Under the pieces are notes generated by a model. That model saw only the letters and a list, made by a program, of their open reading frames with translations. It was not told the DNA's origin and did no database searches. The position numbers were made by a program, and so were the translations under genes. A stretch of DNA of 64,000 nt from Dichotomocladium elegans (Eukaryota > Mucoromycota > Mucoromycetes > Mucorales > Lichtheimiaceae), in NCBI GenBank assembly GCA_025716815.1, contig JAIXMN010000007.1, positions 265,501-329,500 on the forward strand, given 5' to 3'. Below, one piece after another: positions 1 through 10,897 of this stretch; position 1 is the first letter of the stretch; each line of letters begins with the position of its first letter.

Positions 1-43
1 CAATCTCCCACACATTCATCTCAAATTCACATCCATGCATACT

Positions 44-1981
44 TTGAAGGAAAGATAGAGTTCCCGATGCTGCTTTAAACGTTCAACAATGCCATCCGCC
101 AAGGCCTGGGCCTGATTGTCCAGGATGCCGCCGGCATGTTGAATATATTTTGCTACTGACTCGTAGCCTTGTACCATCATTGGACATGACTGGCATTCGG
201 GGATGTAGCATGGCTGCTCTAACTCGCTCATGGACCTATATATTATATACATATATATGTTCCAGAGAGTTATTTGAATGCGTAAGTATATATATTAGAT
301 CACCCTTACTTGAGCGCATTACTGTATTGAACAAACTCCTTGTTCTGGGCATGGTAGAGCTCGATCTGGCGTTCAAGGATGCTGCAGAGGCTGGTATAAT
401 GATCAATCAATGCAGGTAGTCTCTTCCTGATTATGTCGATACGCATATCCAGATCTCGGGGTATACTGCAGCACAAGGCCTGATCACGGACAAATTCTTC
501 TTGGCCCAAGTGGGATAGTGAGTTGGCGCGTCGCCATGGCCCAAATTCTTCGTGAGTCAAAAACTGCTCCACAACATCGTCACGTTTCAAAGTCGGGTGT
601 TGGACGATGGCATTGATAAAGCGCTTTAGACCACGTTGGCGTAACTTCATAAATGTCTCGTCCTTGCCGCTCATCTTCTTGGGCGGTAGGTGCGGTACCA
701 TCCGCAGCGGATACCGTCGCAGCAGCACCTCCCACAGCCAGTAGAAATCGCTGTAGCGCCGAACAACTCGCACTTGTCGCAATCTGCTTGCTACTTCATA
801 GTTGACATGCTTAAAAAAGATGAATCCCTCGCGCTCTGGCCATTCCGTCACCTCGACCGCATCCAATTCTAGGAACCATTCCTTTACTCCGGCAAGGGTC
901 GGGGTTGTATGGTGATGATGATGATGGTGGTGAGGAGATTCGTCGTCATTGTCCGATGAGGAGGATGAAAGTGAATGAAGGTCATTTAGATGTGATGAAG
1001 GTGGTATCGTACGTTGTATCGCTGTCCCTTGAGATTTTTTATCTGCTTTCCCGTTGCCATCTGCAGATGTCACCATGGCGCCGTTAGGATTGTCGGGCAT
1101 TGCCCACGGGTCGTCGACGGGCTTAGGTGGGGGTGGTATATGGTGCTTGTTGCTGATGGGCAGAGCCCGTTTGATATCGAGCTGATCCAGGTTTAGAAGC
1201 ACTGGACTGGGTAAATCTATGATTCCAAACGGTTAATTAATGCACGTGTTTTCTGCTTTTCGGGCTCCGACAGACCATTGCGATGCAGATACACATTCTG
1301 CAGCGAGACCTCTGGCGATTTGAAACGGGTTTGTCAGTCAGGCGTGCAGGAGAACAACGGTTGCTCTTACCCATATTCTTCTGAGCGCAGGCCATGAGCG
1401 CAGTGGCCGTATTGAACTCATTGTGGGTCACATACATGGCCCCGGGAGGCACTACCATGTTTTGGATCTTCATAACCGCCATCAGCATATGCAAGCAAAC
1501 AATTTTGATTAGAAGCTTACCTCTTGTACCGTCCTTGCCGGAAGCTCTGCAAGTGCCATGACCTTTTCTAATGAATCCAGCGTAACCCTTTCGCCGACCG
1601 GTCGAGCACGCATGTACGCTTGATCGTAAATCTCGGGCAGCTCAATACCAACTATAATAACGCATAACCAAGTCAAAGCGAATCAGTGTCCTTCTTCAAA
1701 CGGCAAAATATCACGGCTCCTTTAATACCAAGGACACTTGCTGCTGTCACGCCGTCGCCGAGCATATCGTCGTCCACGGCTGCAGCGGCCGATGAAGGAC
1801 CAATGTCCGCCACCTCAACATGATCGCCGAATTGGCTGTCTGTGTCCCACGGATTGCCAAGTTGGATCGGCATCGACAAGGACCGGTTGATGGATGACGA
1901 GGTGCCTGTGCCAAGCAAATATCTCGAGGCATCCGGGTCAAGAAAGCCATTGCCAAGAATATCGTCGTCTTCGTTCAACAT
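44..1981 (-). CDS. MVP1: Sorting nexin Mvp1/SNX8-like (3' end beyond window)
   Basis: PX-domain sorting nexin of the Mvp1/SNX8 type, expected to bind PI3P on endosomes and help retrieve cargo to the Golgi. Visible exons: 1981-1729 (start codon 1979-1981), 1651-1521, 1467-1371, 1311 to about 1240, about 1210-308, and about 236-44. The last exon ends at a GTATGC donor, so the rest of the C-terminal BAR-like region lies outside the window. The PX core is encoded around 900-560, with the RRYSDF motif, the PxLPPKK loop and an RxRGLxRFxNAI helix. A linker just before it carries Ser, Asp and eight consecutive His codons. The N-terminal exons read like the unstructured and EH-like part of Mvp1. PX family is certain; the Mvp1 assignment rests on the overall layout. 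The boundary near 1203-1245 is uncertain. Confidence 0.85.
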
Positions 1982-3516
1982 GTTGTGTATATATATCGTA
2001 GGTTGTGAGGGAAGATTTGCGAAATGAGAAAGAGCGACTTCCCTGTACGGTGCGTGTGAGCGTGAGTGATATCTATGTACTGATGAGAAAGGAAGAGAGA
2101 AAAGAGGACCGACGTATTTCTCTCTCTCGCTCTCTCTTTCTTCTGGGAATTAAAACTTCCAAACCTCTCTTGCAAAAAAAAAAAAAACACGCACACAAAA
2201 GGGAGCGAAAGAGAGTGAACGAGGAAGCAAGTGACTCTTTTTTTTTTCCACCTTATGGTTTTTTTTTCCAGGTTGATGTTCTTCTCCCCTTTGTCTCCTT
2301 TCTTGTAGTCGTTTTCTTTTCATTTCTGGATTGGCGGTGCCTGAGGATGAAGCATGTGTCGGGTTAATAAACTGTCAAATACGCTGCTCTCTTCCCAACC
2401 ATTCACAACCTATCACATTGGACCAATACGTACACATATTATCCAAACAAAGGGAAAAGCTTGTGACCACGTGTGTGTGTGCTCGATTTACTATCAAGAA
2501 CGCCCCGATCCCAAAAAGAAGGGATTCTTAAAACGGTTAGGGAGCAGAGACGGCGAGGGAACAGCTTACGCCAGGGCCACAGAGAGAGGGGGAGAGGAAT
2601 CTCTCCATAGTGCAGCCCCTCCCACCACCATCACCGCTCACATAGAGAGAGAGAGAGATGGAGGGAGCAGGACAGCTTTACCCCCCCCCACCCAACCGCC
2701 CCCTGTGTTCGGCTCCTTGTACGTACGTAGATTACGGTTTATCGGATGATATCTTTGCCCTCCTCCACCGCGCAAAGGGTTTGACAATAGAGATTTCGTA
2801 CACCTCAGCAAAGTTGACTGACGGGGGCGGGTGTTAGGGGCAGCGTCTCTTTGTTCTAATGGGACATGATGCACCCGCTAATAGTTAAAAGTGTCCTCGA
2901 CTGTTCGCTCCCCTCCCAAGACTTGAGAGAATGATTCAGACGGCTGAACATTCAGTATTCTGAACTTTCTGCAGTTTGCTTGTTTATTTGTTTGTTTGAG
3001 CACGCCTGGCCTTTCTCACACACACACCTTGTTCAGCACGTCAAAGGCTTAAAACCTTGCACTATGAGCATGCTTTCTGACTAGGTCACCGCGAACATTG
3101 TAACCAGAGAGCTCACAAGCAAATGAAAAAATCCCTGTTGCTATAGAGGCGGCCGCAATTAAGCTCTCCCCCCTTCCTTCTGTTTGCATCGACTTGGGAT
3201 GAAGTCATATCGGAAAGACAGAGCTCGTACACGGCTTGGAATAAACCGCTATACCAGGGATTTATTCTTCAGCTGCTGAAGCCCACCTTAAATTATAACC
3301 ACCGCTTAAATGACCGACGAAACGATGTCCGGACCGGACCAGTGGTATTGCGGTTCGCTTCGCTGTAAAGTTGTGGGTGGGGGTGGGGAGGGAGCGCTCG
3401 AACGATGGGGGAGAGCAGCGCCACTGCTGCCCGCGCGCGCGCCCCCCCCAAATGTTGAATGTAGGCCTTGGGATCCGCCCGACCTGGCTATTCCCTTCTC
3501 TTCCATCTGGCTCACC
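1982..3516. other. Divergent intergenic region (MVP1 / RPS6)
   Basis: No believable gene is seen. The stretch contains pyrimidine-rich and purine-rich runs (2110-2320), poly-A and poly-T runs, a (GA)n run at 2645-2658 and C-rich blocks. Open frames here are low-complexity and on both strands. It most likely holds the divergent promoters and 5' untranslated regions of the two flanking genes. Confidence 0.5.
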
Positions 3517-4724
3517 ATGAAGGTATACTACTCACCGCTTCAGACCGCCATAGGGGAAAAAAGGATGGATGCGAGATGAGACACACGAGATGCCATTCGA
3601 TTTGTACTGGATGGATGATTTTTTTTTAAAAAAAAGGATGAGAGTGGGGTAGGGGGGGGAAGAGGAAGACGGATTATACAGCATCCACATTCACGCACAA
3701 CCGTATACACATACACAAAAAAAAAATACGACGACAAAAGACACAATGTTTTTGCACTAAACCAACAACATCTGCTGATATCACGCGTGCACTCTGTGTG
3801 TGTCTCTGTCTCTGTCTCTGCCTTATTTTCCCCCTTTGGACGCTCGTCATTTTGCTGTTGAATGCATCATTCTGAATTTTGTGCCATGGCTAATCGTATT
3901 TCCCCTCCATCTCCCCTACTCTTCACCGTCTGTAGCTTAACATTGCCAACCCAGCCACTGGCTGTCAGAAGCTCATTGAGATTGACGATGAACGCCGCCT
4001 GTAAGTATGACATGCGTGGAGCGAGTGTGGAAGTGTAGACGATCGTCTGTCTGACCTGGCTTGATACAGTCGTGTCTTTTACGACAAGCGCATGTCGCAG
4101 GAAGTTCCTGGCGATTCCGTTGGCGATGAGTTCAAGGGCTATGTGTTCCGCATCTCCGGTGGTAATGACAAGCAGGGTTTCCCCATGAAGCAGGGTGTGC
4201 TCTTGCCCCATCGTGTCCGTCTTCTCCTGAGCAAGGGCCACTCGTGCTACCGCCCTCGCCGCGATGGTGAGCGTAAGCGCAAGTCTGTCCGTGGCTGCAT
4301 TGTCTCGTCCGACTTGGCTGTCTTGTCCCTTGTGATTGTCAAGCAGGGTGAGCAGGACATTCCCGGCCTGACGGATGTCACCCTCCCCAAGCGCCTGGGT
4401 CCCAAGCGCGCCAACAACATCCGCAAGTTCTTCAACCTGGAGAAGGATGATGATGTGCGCAAGTATGTCATCCGCCGTGAGGTTCAGCCCAAGAACCCCG
4501 AGAAGAAGCCCTACACCAAGGCTCCCAAGATCCAGCGTCTCATCACCCCCGTCACTCTCCAGCGCGAGCGCAGACGCAAGGCCCTCAAGCGCAGACGCCA
4601 TCTTGCCGCCAAGGAGGCCGAGGCCGAGTACAAGCAACTCTTGGCCAAGCGCAGCAAGGAAGCCAAGGAGGCCAAGTTGGAGCGTCGCCGCACTTCCTCT
4701 ATGCAAAAGTCTGCTTCCGCATAA
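3517..4724 (+). CDS. RPS6: 40S ribosomal protein eS6
   Basis: Component of the small ribosomal subunit. Exons are 3517-3522 (only ATG AAG), 3936-4000 and 4070-4724, giving 726 coding bases and 241 residues, close to the usual fungal length of about 236. The joined start reads [11 protein letters not shown], the conserved eS6 start. The body contains the typical [13 protein letters not shown] motif, and the C-terminus is the long basic helix with the RRRTSS phospho-site region. The first intron (3523-3935, 413 bases) is long for this window and splits the gene after two codons. A microsatellite of GT repeats follows the stop (4767-4822). Confidence 0.97.
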
Positions 4725-4773
4725 ACATAGAATCATATGTTGCACAGTTTCTTTCTCTCTCGCGCGCGTGTGT

Positions 4774-4816
<43 letters not shown>

Positions 4817-4927
4817 TGTGTAGTGTGATGTATGTGCGAGGCGTTTAAAAATACATAACCTTTTTGGAAATATAGACGTATTCCTTTTTATTGGGTTGTA
4901 GCTATGCCACTTTCGCATGAATCTGCC

Positions 4928-5094
4928 TTAGAGCCTGTCAAACACGGGGATATGACTACGGGGAATAGGTGCAGGTATGCCTTGCGAAAAGCCGACCGAG
5001 TCCTGAGCTGGCGGCTGATACGTATGGCGTATGATCCGCACTCGCTGATCCAGTTGCTCGCTGATGAAATCATGCGGGTGTCAGCATTCCCATA

Positions 5095-5133
<39 letters not shown>

Positions 5134-6039
5134 TTTTTCTGTCTTACATGTCCTGATGGCTTATCGCTAGACCGATCCGTTGCGATGCCACGCGACCCAG
5201 CAGCTCGTCCTGATGTGGTTTGAGATGGATTAGCTCTTGCGGGGAATACCGATGCTTGGTCTGTCCAGCATGTGCCGGACTTGTCCCCATCCGGTCGGGT
5301 TCTGTTGGTTGCGCGGTGACGGACGAGCTAACCAGATGTGGAGAAGTAGGCATCGAACCGATTGACTCGTCCTTCGGATCAAGCGGAGTGACTTGTGCTC
5401 TCGGAGGTGATTGGAGGTGTGTCTTGGCCGTGGACTCGTTTGTCACTGAGGGATGGGCAGATGGCTCGTGAGATACTGCTGCATCACTCACGGTTGGCTT
5501 TGTGGTAGAGACAAGCACAGCACAAAAGTGATCCCAGTCTGTGACAAGAGGTCCGTGCCCCCAGGCGCTGGCTGCGGCGAGTTCGCGATCGCTTTGTGTC
5601 AGAAGCGGACTAGACGCGTGTCGTCGCTTCTCCGTCTCTTGGTCCTGCTCCGGCGCTTGACGGTCGTCCACTCGCATGGGTGGAGCAACAGCAGCAGCCG
5701 ATGGTCGCTCGGTCGTGTCCTCACACACCGAGGTGGGACCGATGAAAAGACCGGGCAGACCACCATGGGACTCTGGACGCTCCACACTGGCAACGTGATA
5801 TGTTTCTTCGTCGCTTTGTTTCACTGAGAAGATGGACGGGCTGTAATCTTCTTTTTCTTGGGTCGCTTGCAAAGTGAAATGGGGAAAGCAAAGGTAAAAA
5901 GCAAAAAGGATTATATTTGATCATCATTCTTATCCCAACCTCGAGGATGGTATGACCTACCACGATCCATCACCTTTTGGTTCCAAGGCCGGAACTGCTT
6001 ACTTGGCTGGGACCGTCTGCCGTGGAAGGGCGAAGACAT
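4928..6039 (-). CDS. Unrecognised Ser/Pro-rich protein, 309 aa
   Basis: I do not recognise the family. Exons 6039-5961, 5865-5148 and 5060-4928 add up to 930 bases (309 codons plus stop) with consistent splice phases, so the gene looks real. The N-terminus is Arg/Gln-rich (MSSPFHGRRSQPSKQF...). The middle is rich in Ser, Thr, Pro and charged residues and probably disordered. The C-terminal 80 residues are more ordered, with a helical stretch of the type DELLGRVASQRIGLAI, then DIEQLDQRVRIIRHTYQ and a Pro-rich end. No signal peptide or membrane segment is visible. The second intron (5061-5147) contains the (CT)n microsatellite at 5099-5131. Confidence 0.7.
5099..5131. repeat. (CT)n microsatellite inside an intron
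   Basis: About sixteen CT units lie in the second intron of the minus-strand gene at 4928-6039. On the transcribed strand this is a GA run just after the GTAAGA donor. Confidence 0.95.
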
Positions 6040-6202
6040 TGCGCACTATTTCATAAGCAGGAGAAAAGAAACAGAAAGATAGGCGCCTTCTCTCTCTCTC
6101 TCTTTTTTTTTTTTTTTTTTTTAAAAAAAAAATTGACATGATCAGTCCCCCTCTTTATTTCTACTGCACATGAAAGCCTATATCAGATCACATGATATCT
6201 AT

Positions 6203-7440
6203 TTAACCGATGGCCTGCCCCCACACGTTGCCCATAGACTGCATTCCCCAATTGACATTTTGAATGGCCTCAGACCGTCCATCGAGCGGTCTTGGCTCGT
6301 TGTTTTCGCGCCAGAATGCAAGGTCGCTCTTTATATGACCACGGCATATCTTTGTGTAAAACCAGGTGAAGCAGGTGAGAAAGAAGGCGCCCAAGCCAAA
6401 GATAAGAAAGCCGGCTAGCTCGGCTTTCGCCGTGTCATACTCGGTCAGCACGATGATCAGCTTGATAATAAAGCCAGCGATGAGCATCACACCCCACGAG
6501 AAAGTCATCACCCGCATGTCCCGTCGAAAACGGGCGAGGTTCCGGTATGCCCAATCCAGTTTCTGTCTCTTGCTTGCAGGTCGCTTCTGAGCGAGGTGCA
6601 TGTCATCGTTCGCCGCGAGCGCTTCATCTGAATCGGTGCGCGGCATGATTTGGTTGGCCAGCTCATAGATAAGCGGTCGCATCTTCCAGCGCCCAATGCG
6701 GATAGGAATGACGGATACAACGCACAGAATGCCTACTAGCAGCGGAACGAGGCTTTCGCAAATGGAGGCCACCTTATCGTCGGGTTCGGAAATCGACTGC
6801 AAACAAACATACGGAATAGCTAGCATCAGTTCTTTACAACCCGTCCCTTTTCTCTCTAAACGGTCTTCTACTTGCAATGATGCCGGATATTAAGAAGCTT
6901 ACGCCGGCCACCACGCCGAGCATGTCGAACGTGCGCTCGCGTACCATTCGCCTAAAATTAAAACGTTGTCAACATGACGCTCGCTTCGAGGATGGGGGGT
7001 TTGCTTTTTCACACTTGCAGGATGACAATCAATAGGGGTGGTGCGGAAGCCACAACCATCGCAATAACTTGCCCTAGATAAGGGCGCAGGATATGGTAAA
7101 GGAGGATGGGTAGTCCAATACACCAGAGGATCGCAAGAAAAAAGTTCCAAATAGGACGACCCCTCATGAATTCAAAACTGAATATGTCCTGAAGATCTCC
7201 GAGATCTGTTGGTACGTCCTCATTCTGCTCGCGAGGTGCATACTTTTGGGTTGCCAAAGGCTGGCGCTCTTCCGCGTCTTGACCAGAGGTCGCGCCGAAG
7301 CTATTGCTTTGTGTATACGCGTTTCCCGGCGGTGGGGGATACCGTTCGGCAAACTGCGCGCCGTCGTTGTAGCAGTTCTGGGTATAGGTTGGAGGCGGAG
7401 CAGAAGGGCTGTCATTCTGATTGCGCGACCAAAACACCAT
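6203..7440 (-). CDS. VC0807-like multi-pass membrane protein
   Basis: Polytopic membrane protein of 356 residues from exons 7440-7013, 6951-6903 and 6796-6203 (1071 bases, in frame). The first 100 residues are a polar, Pro/Gln-rich cytosolic tail. After it come hydrophobic segments starting FFLAILWCIGLPILLYHILRPYLG, then a second and third around VIAMVVASAPPLLIVIL and LVPLLVGILCVVSVIPI, and two more near the end (VMTFSWGVMLIAGFIIKLIIV and AGFLIFGLGAFFLTCFTWFY). The pattern of the LRPYLG, the PPLL helix and the RPLIYELANQ motif recalls the VC0807 family of bacterial and fungal membrane proteins, whose function is not established. The family label is inference from pattern memory. Confidence 0.75.
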
Positions 7441-7901
7441 TGCTAAAGTTCACATTCGCTGTAACTTCCTCACCCCCAGTTTTTTCTAATGTTGCAAAGA
7501 AGATGAAATAATAAAAGGGCACTTCTCCGTGGTTTTTAAAGTTTGCTTTGTTTTTTTGTTTTTTTTTTTTTTCGAAAAGCGGAGCGGGTGAAGAAACAGG
7601 CTTCTCTTAGCATATATCCTCGCTTTCGTCTTTCACTCGGAAGAATCGTTTAGCCGCCCGCGCTGAGCACAATGGGACACACATGACACGATTTATGTGA
7701 AACACCACTTTCTTGGCATTCAGTAATGGACTTTATCACCAGCAACGCGGAGCTCATCCAGAGTAAGGCACTAGAAGGTGAGATGGAGAAATGGGCTGTA
7801 AAAAAAAAACGGCAGACTGCTTGAAAGAAGTACCCTTGCCAGGGATTTTTATATGTGTGGTTGAGCTTTTAACCTTTTTTTTTCGGGAGGGGGGCGCTTT
7901 A
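7441..7901. other. Intergenic, no gene seen
   Basis: Contains poly-T (7547-7572) and poly-A runs. It serves as upstream region for the membrane protein gene and downstream region for the CYSTM gene, both on the minus strand. Confidence 0.5.
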
Positions 7902-8333
7902 TTACATCATCGTAAATGCTTCACAACATTCCTGGGCAGCACAACAGCAACATAGACCCGCAGTGCTATCACGCAAATCCTTGATAATGAGCACTAGCAC
8001 AATGCGTAGGATATACGTTCACTCCTTACCAGGCCAACAGCGTTTCTGCGCAACCAGCACCTTGCTGCTGTTGGGGCCGACTCCCATACATTGCCATGGG
8101 TTGCTGGGGTGGGTAATAGCCTTCAGAAGATGACGGACGGCGTGAGTTAGCACGTTCATTTGTTTCTCTATCGCATGTTGGAAAGCGCTTCTTTCTATAC
8201 CTTGAGGCGGTTGCTGAAAGCCTCCTCCTCCTCCTGCGTACCCATTGAAAGGTGGAGGATGGGCGTATTGGTCATTGAAACCTGTCGGCCCGTTGTATTG
8301 AGGTGTGTACGCTCCTTGTCCGTAAGATTGCAT
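7902..8333 (-). CDS. Cysteine-rich CYSTM-domain small protein, 95 aa
   Basis: Small membrane-associated protein of the CYSTM type. Exons 8333-8201, 8120-8030 and 7965-7902 sum to 288 bases, exactly 95 codons plus stop. Continuous open frames hide it because the Cys-rich end is split over two exons. The N-terminal two thirds is Gln/Gly/Tyr/Pro-rich (MQSYGQGAYTPQ...), a layout typical of CYSTM proteins. The C-terminus is a Cys cluster (GAGCAETLLAC, GLCCCCAAQECCEAF). In other eukaryotes CYSTM proteins are tail-anchored by the Cys-rich helix at the plasma membrane and linked to stress tolerance; that role is inferred here. Confidence 0.88.
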
Positions 8334-8942
8334 GCTACATTTAAATAAAGAACAGACCAGCTATACTTGCTCTGCACGCTTTCTTTTTTAACAGCGGTCA
8401 GAGCAAGGGTTTTAATTGACAATGTGCTTCCGAGCATTACTAGATTTCCCCTCCACCCCTGCTATACATGTTCTCTCAATCGAGGCCGCATTGATTCAGA
8501 AGTAGAAAAACGTTGCGACAAATGATGCAAATGTCGCATATACGGAAATAGCATGGCGAGTAAAGAGCTTGCCGAGCTCATCGCCATAAAAGCATGTCAG
8601 CTCGCTCGGATCTATCGATCTTCTTCCATGTCGATGAATCCATAGATTTTCATCGCGCTGTCAAAATGAAGAGTGCGACTAGATAGAAGCAATAGATTCG
8701 CCGATCTATGGACTCGTACCACTCTGACAGAAGATGGGCTTCTCGACATCTGTGGCGAAAGAGGCCGGGTCCCAGAGGCGTCTACGAGGTGCTTGCTACT
8801 GGGTGTTTCCCAAAGGGGGGTTTGCCGGGGTGGGGCCGGTAAAAGAGCGGCAAATTTTTGGACGTATAGGGGGGGGAATACGAGACCCAGAAGAGAGTGG
8901 CGCTTTGAAGAAATAACACGATCTGTGTGATATACCGTCATC
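8334..8942. other. Intergenic, divergent promoter region
   Basis: Lies between the CYSTM gene (-) and the TPR gene (+). Open frames on both strands exist but none has a recognisable domain or splice support. Contains G runs at 8813-8820 and 8870-8876. Confidence 0.45.
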
Positions 8943-10249
8943 ATGGCCACACGACGGTTGGTTTCACGCTTACTACCACTTTACAATGTCAGTCCCAATA
9001 AGGGCATGGTGCATCACCCAATGCGCCCATTGACGCTCTCTAATGCAACTTTTGGTGTACGCACTGCGTTGATGACGCGCCGTGCTGCCTTTGCGACCAC
9101 TGCCAAGAACGCCAGAAGCACGCATGGCCGATCCCGGACGATCCGCATTCCTCCTCTTCCGCTGGCGTTTATTGGACTTGGGCTCGGCTGCCTCGGCGTG
9201 GGGCTCTATGAGTACCTGACGTCTGACATTCAGAAATACCCTCCTGATGTCCGACAAGCGCTTCGCAAGGCGCTGTACTATCAAACCAAAGGCGAGTCCA
9301 CGCTGGCGCTGAAATACTTTGGCGAGTCGCTTGATCTTGCGCTGAAGGACCAGACGCTGATGACGGAGCATCCGGATCACGTCACGGGTATTATCATCCA
9401 GCTGGGAGCCTACCTCGAGTCGCTCGGGCGGCTACCCGAAGCCCGGCAGACCTTGGTGCTTGCGCTGCGGCATCTCTGTCGGCTGGACAGCCAGCAGCCC
9501 GACGAAGCCATCCTCGACCAGACGACGACCAGCCGCCTTGACGCACTTCCGCACTCGGACCAACGCAAAATTGCGGGTGTTGCACAGAAACTGGCTGATG
9601 TCCTTGTCGGGTTGAAGCGGGACGACGAAGCCGAGCGGTACTACACCTGGTCGGTCGAGCATCTCCTCCGCCTGTCGTCGAAGCCCGCCTCAGCATACGG
9701 AGATCACGGCGACGAGATCGTCTTTGACAAGGAGCACATGCCGTCCTGGCTCACACAGACCGAGGTTGGCGCTGCCCTGGAGGCTCTGGGCGGATTCTAC
9801 GCCAAGCGCAACAAGTACAGCTACGCGATTCCCTTGTATCTCAAGGCACTCGACCTTGCAGGAATCAACACATGCCACGCCGCCGTGCTCATGAACAATC
9901 TCAGTGACGCCTATGCCGCCCTTGGCCGTCTGGATGAAGCCAAGCTCTGGGCCCAGCGTGGCCTCGATTTGGCCCAGAACCCGAACACTCGCAAACTCAA
10001 CAAGGACGGCGAGATATGTGACGAGACGTGCGGCGTGTTGTTGTATAATACCGGCATGCTCTTTGAGGTGAGTGCTGGACCCACCGCATGCAGTTGGAAA
10101 AACAATTGGCTGAAACTCGATAACAGCAAACAGGTGACAAGGCCAAGGCTGCTCAGTTTTATGAGCAAGCTCGAGAGCACGGCAACCGCTTGAAGCTCGT
10201 AGAAATCGTACAGCAAGCCCATCGTGGGCTCAAACGAGTAAAGGATTAA
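8943..10249 (+). CDS. Mitochondrial TPR protein, Mgr3-like
   Basis: Predicted mitochondrial inner-membrane protein with tetratricopeptide repeats. Exons 8943-10067 and 10127-10249 give 415 residues in frame. The N-terminus is basic and Ser/Thr/Arg-rich, like a presequence. A single hydrophobic segment (PLPLAFIGLGLGCLGVGLYEYL) lies at about residues 76-97. The rest is helical TPR-like repeats, for example ALRKALYYQTKGESTLALKY and AVLMNNLSDAYAALGRLDEA. This matches yeast Mgr3, an adaptor of the i-AAA protease Yme1, in size and layout. I assign Mgr3-like rather than a firm orthologue. The start ATG is preceded by a suitable context (GTCATCATGG). Confidence 0.8.
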
Positions 10250-10897
10250 GTCGTGATAGAATATATATCTAGATATGCACAGTTCTCCAGAAATCGAAGA
10301 TGGGCATAGACCATGTCGTTGCTCTCTTAGGGCTTACTACTGTTGCTGGATAATTTCGGCTAGTGTGCTTTCCCCGGGTCAAACTGAGGAAAACAACATG
10401 GAACAAGCCGCACAAAAGCAGATGACCTAAAGGAACCCGAATATGCTACGAAACTACGTTTCATCGTGAAGTATGTAGCAGGGATGAGGATATCATATGA
10501 GATACATCAGCATCGAGTGACTCAAGCAGATTAACCCATAGTACCCATACGTTACTTGATGGGCTATGGAGCAGAACGTCCTTCCGCTCTTTCGCTTTGC
10601 CTTCTCTGCCACCATCGTATCTTCCCGCTTACCCAAGATAACTCAAGGGTGACTAATGAATGTTCAATCCATCGATGCGAAATCTCCTTTCTTGGAAGAT
10701 AAAGTGTATTAGATGCTAGAATTTCGTGTGTACGTATATAAAAACAAATGTGCAATGAGGTTTCTTTTTCTTATAATATATAAACAAAAAAGACAGTGAA
10801 TGAGCGTATGCTGCTGGGATTTACTTTCATATTATTGGAGGAGACGGGGATGGGTGGGAGACGAGGGGATCCGGACGTGTGCGCGTAGGGTATGCTT
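10250..10897. other. Convergent 3' intergenic region
   Basis: Lies between the ends of the TPR gene (+) and the VTC gene (-). AT-rich, with candidate polyadenylation-type stretches near 10255-10275 and 10772-10795. No gene is seen. Confidence 0.45.

Noticed and set aside
3867..4745. Long minus-strand open frame (292 codons) opposite RPS6
   Set aside because: It is the mirror of the strongly codon-biased RPS6 coding exon. Its Leu/Gly-rich translation has no domain.
8612..8950. Open frames on both strands upstream of the TPR gene
   Set aside because: No recognisable content, overlapping each other, and placed in a divergent promoter region.
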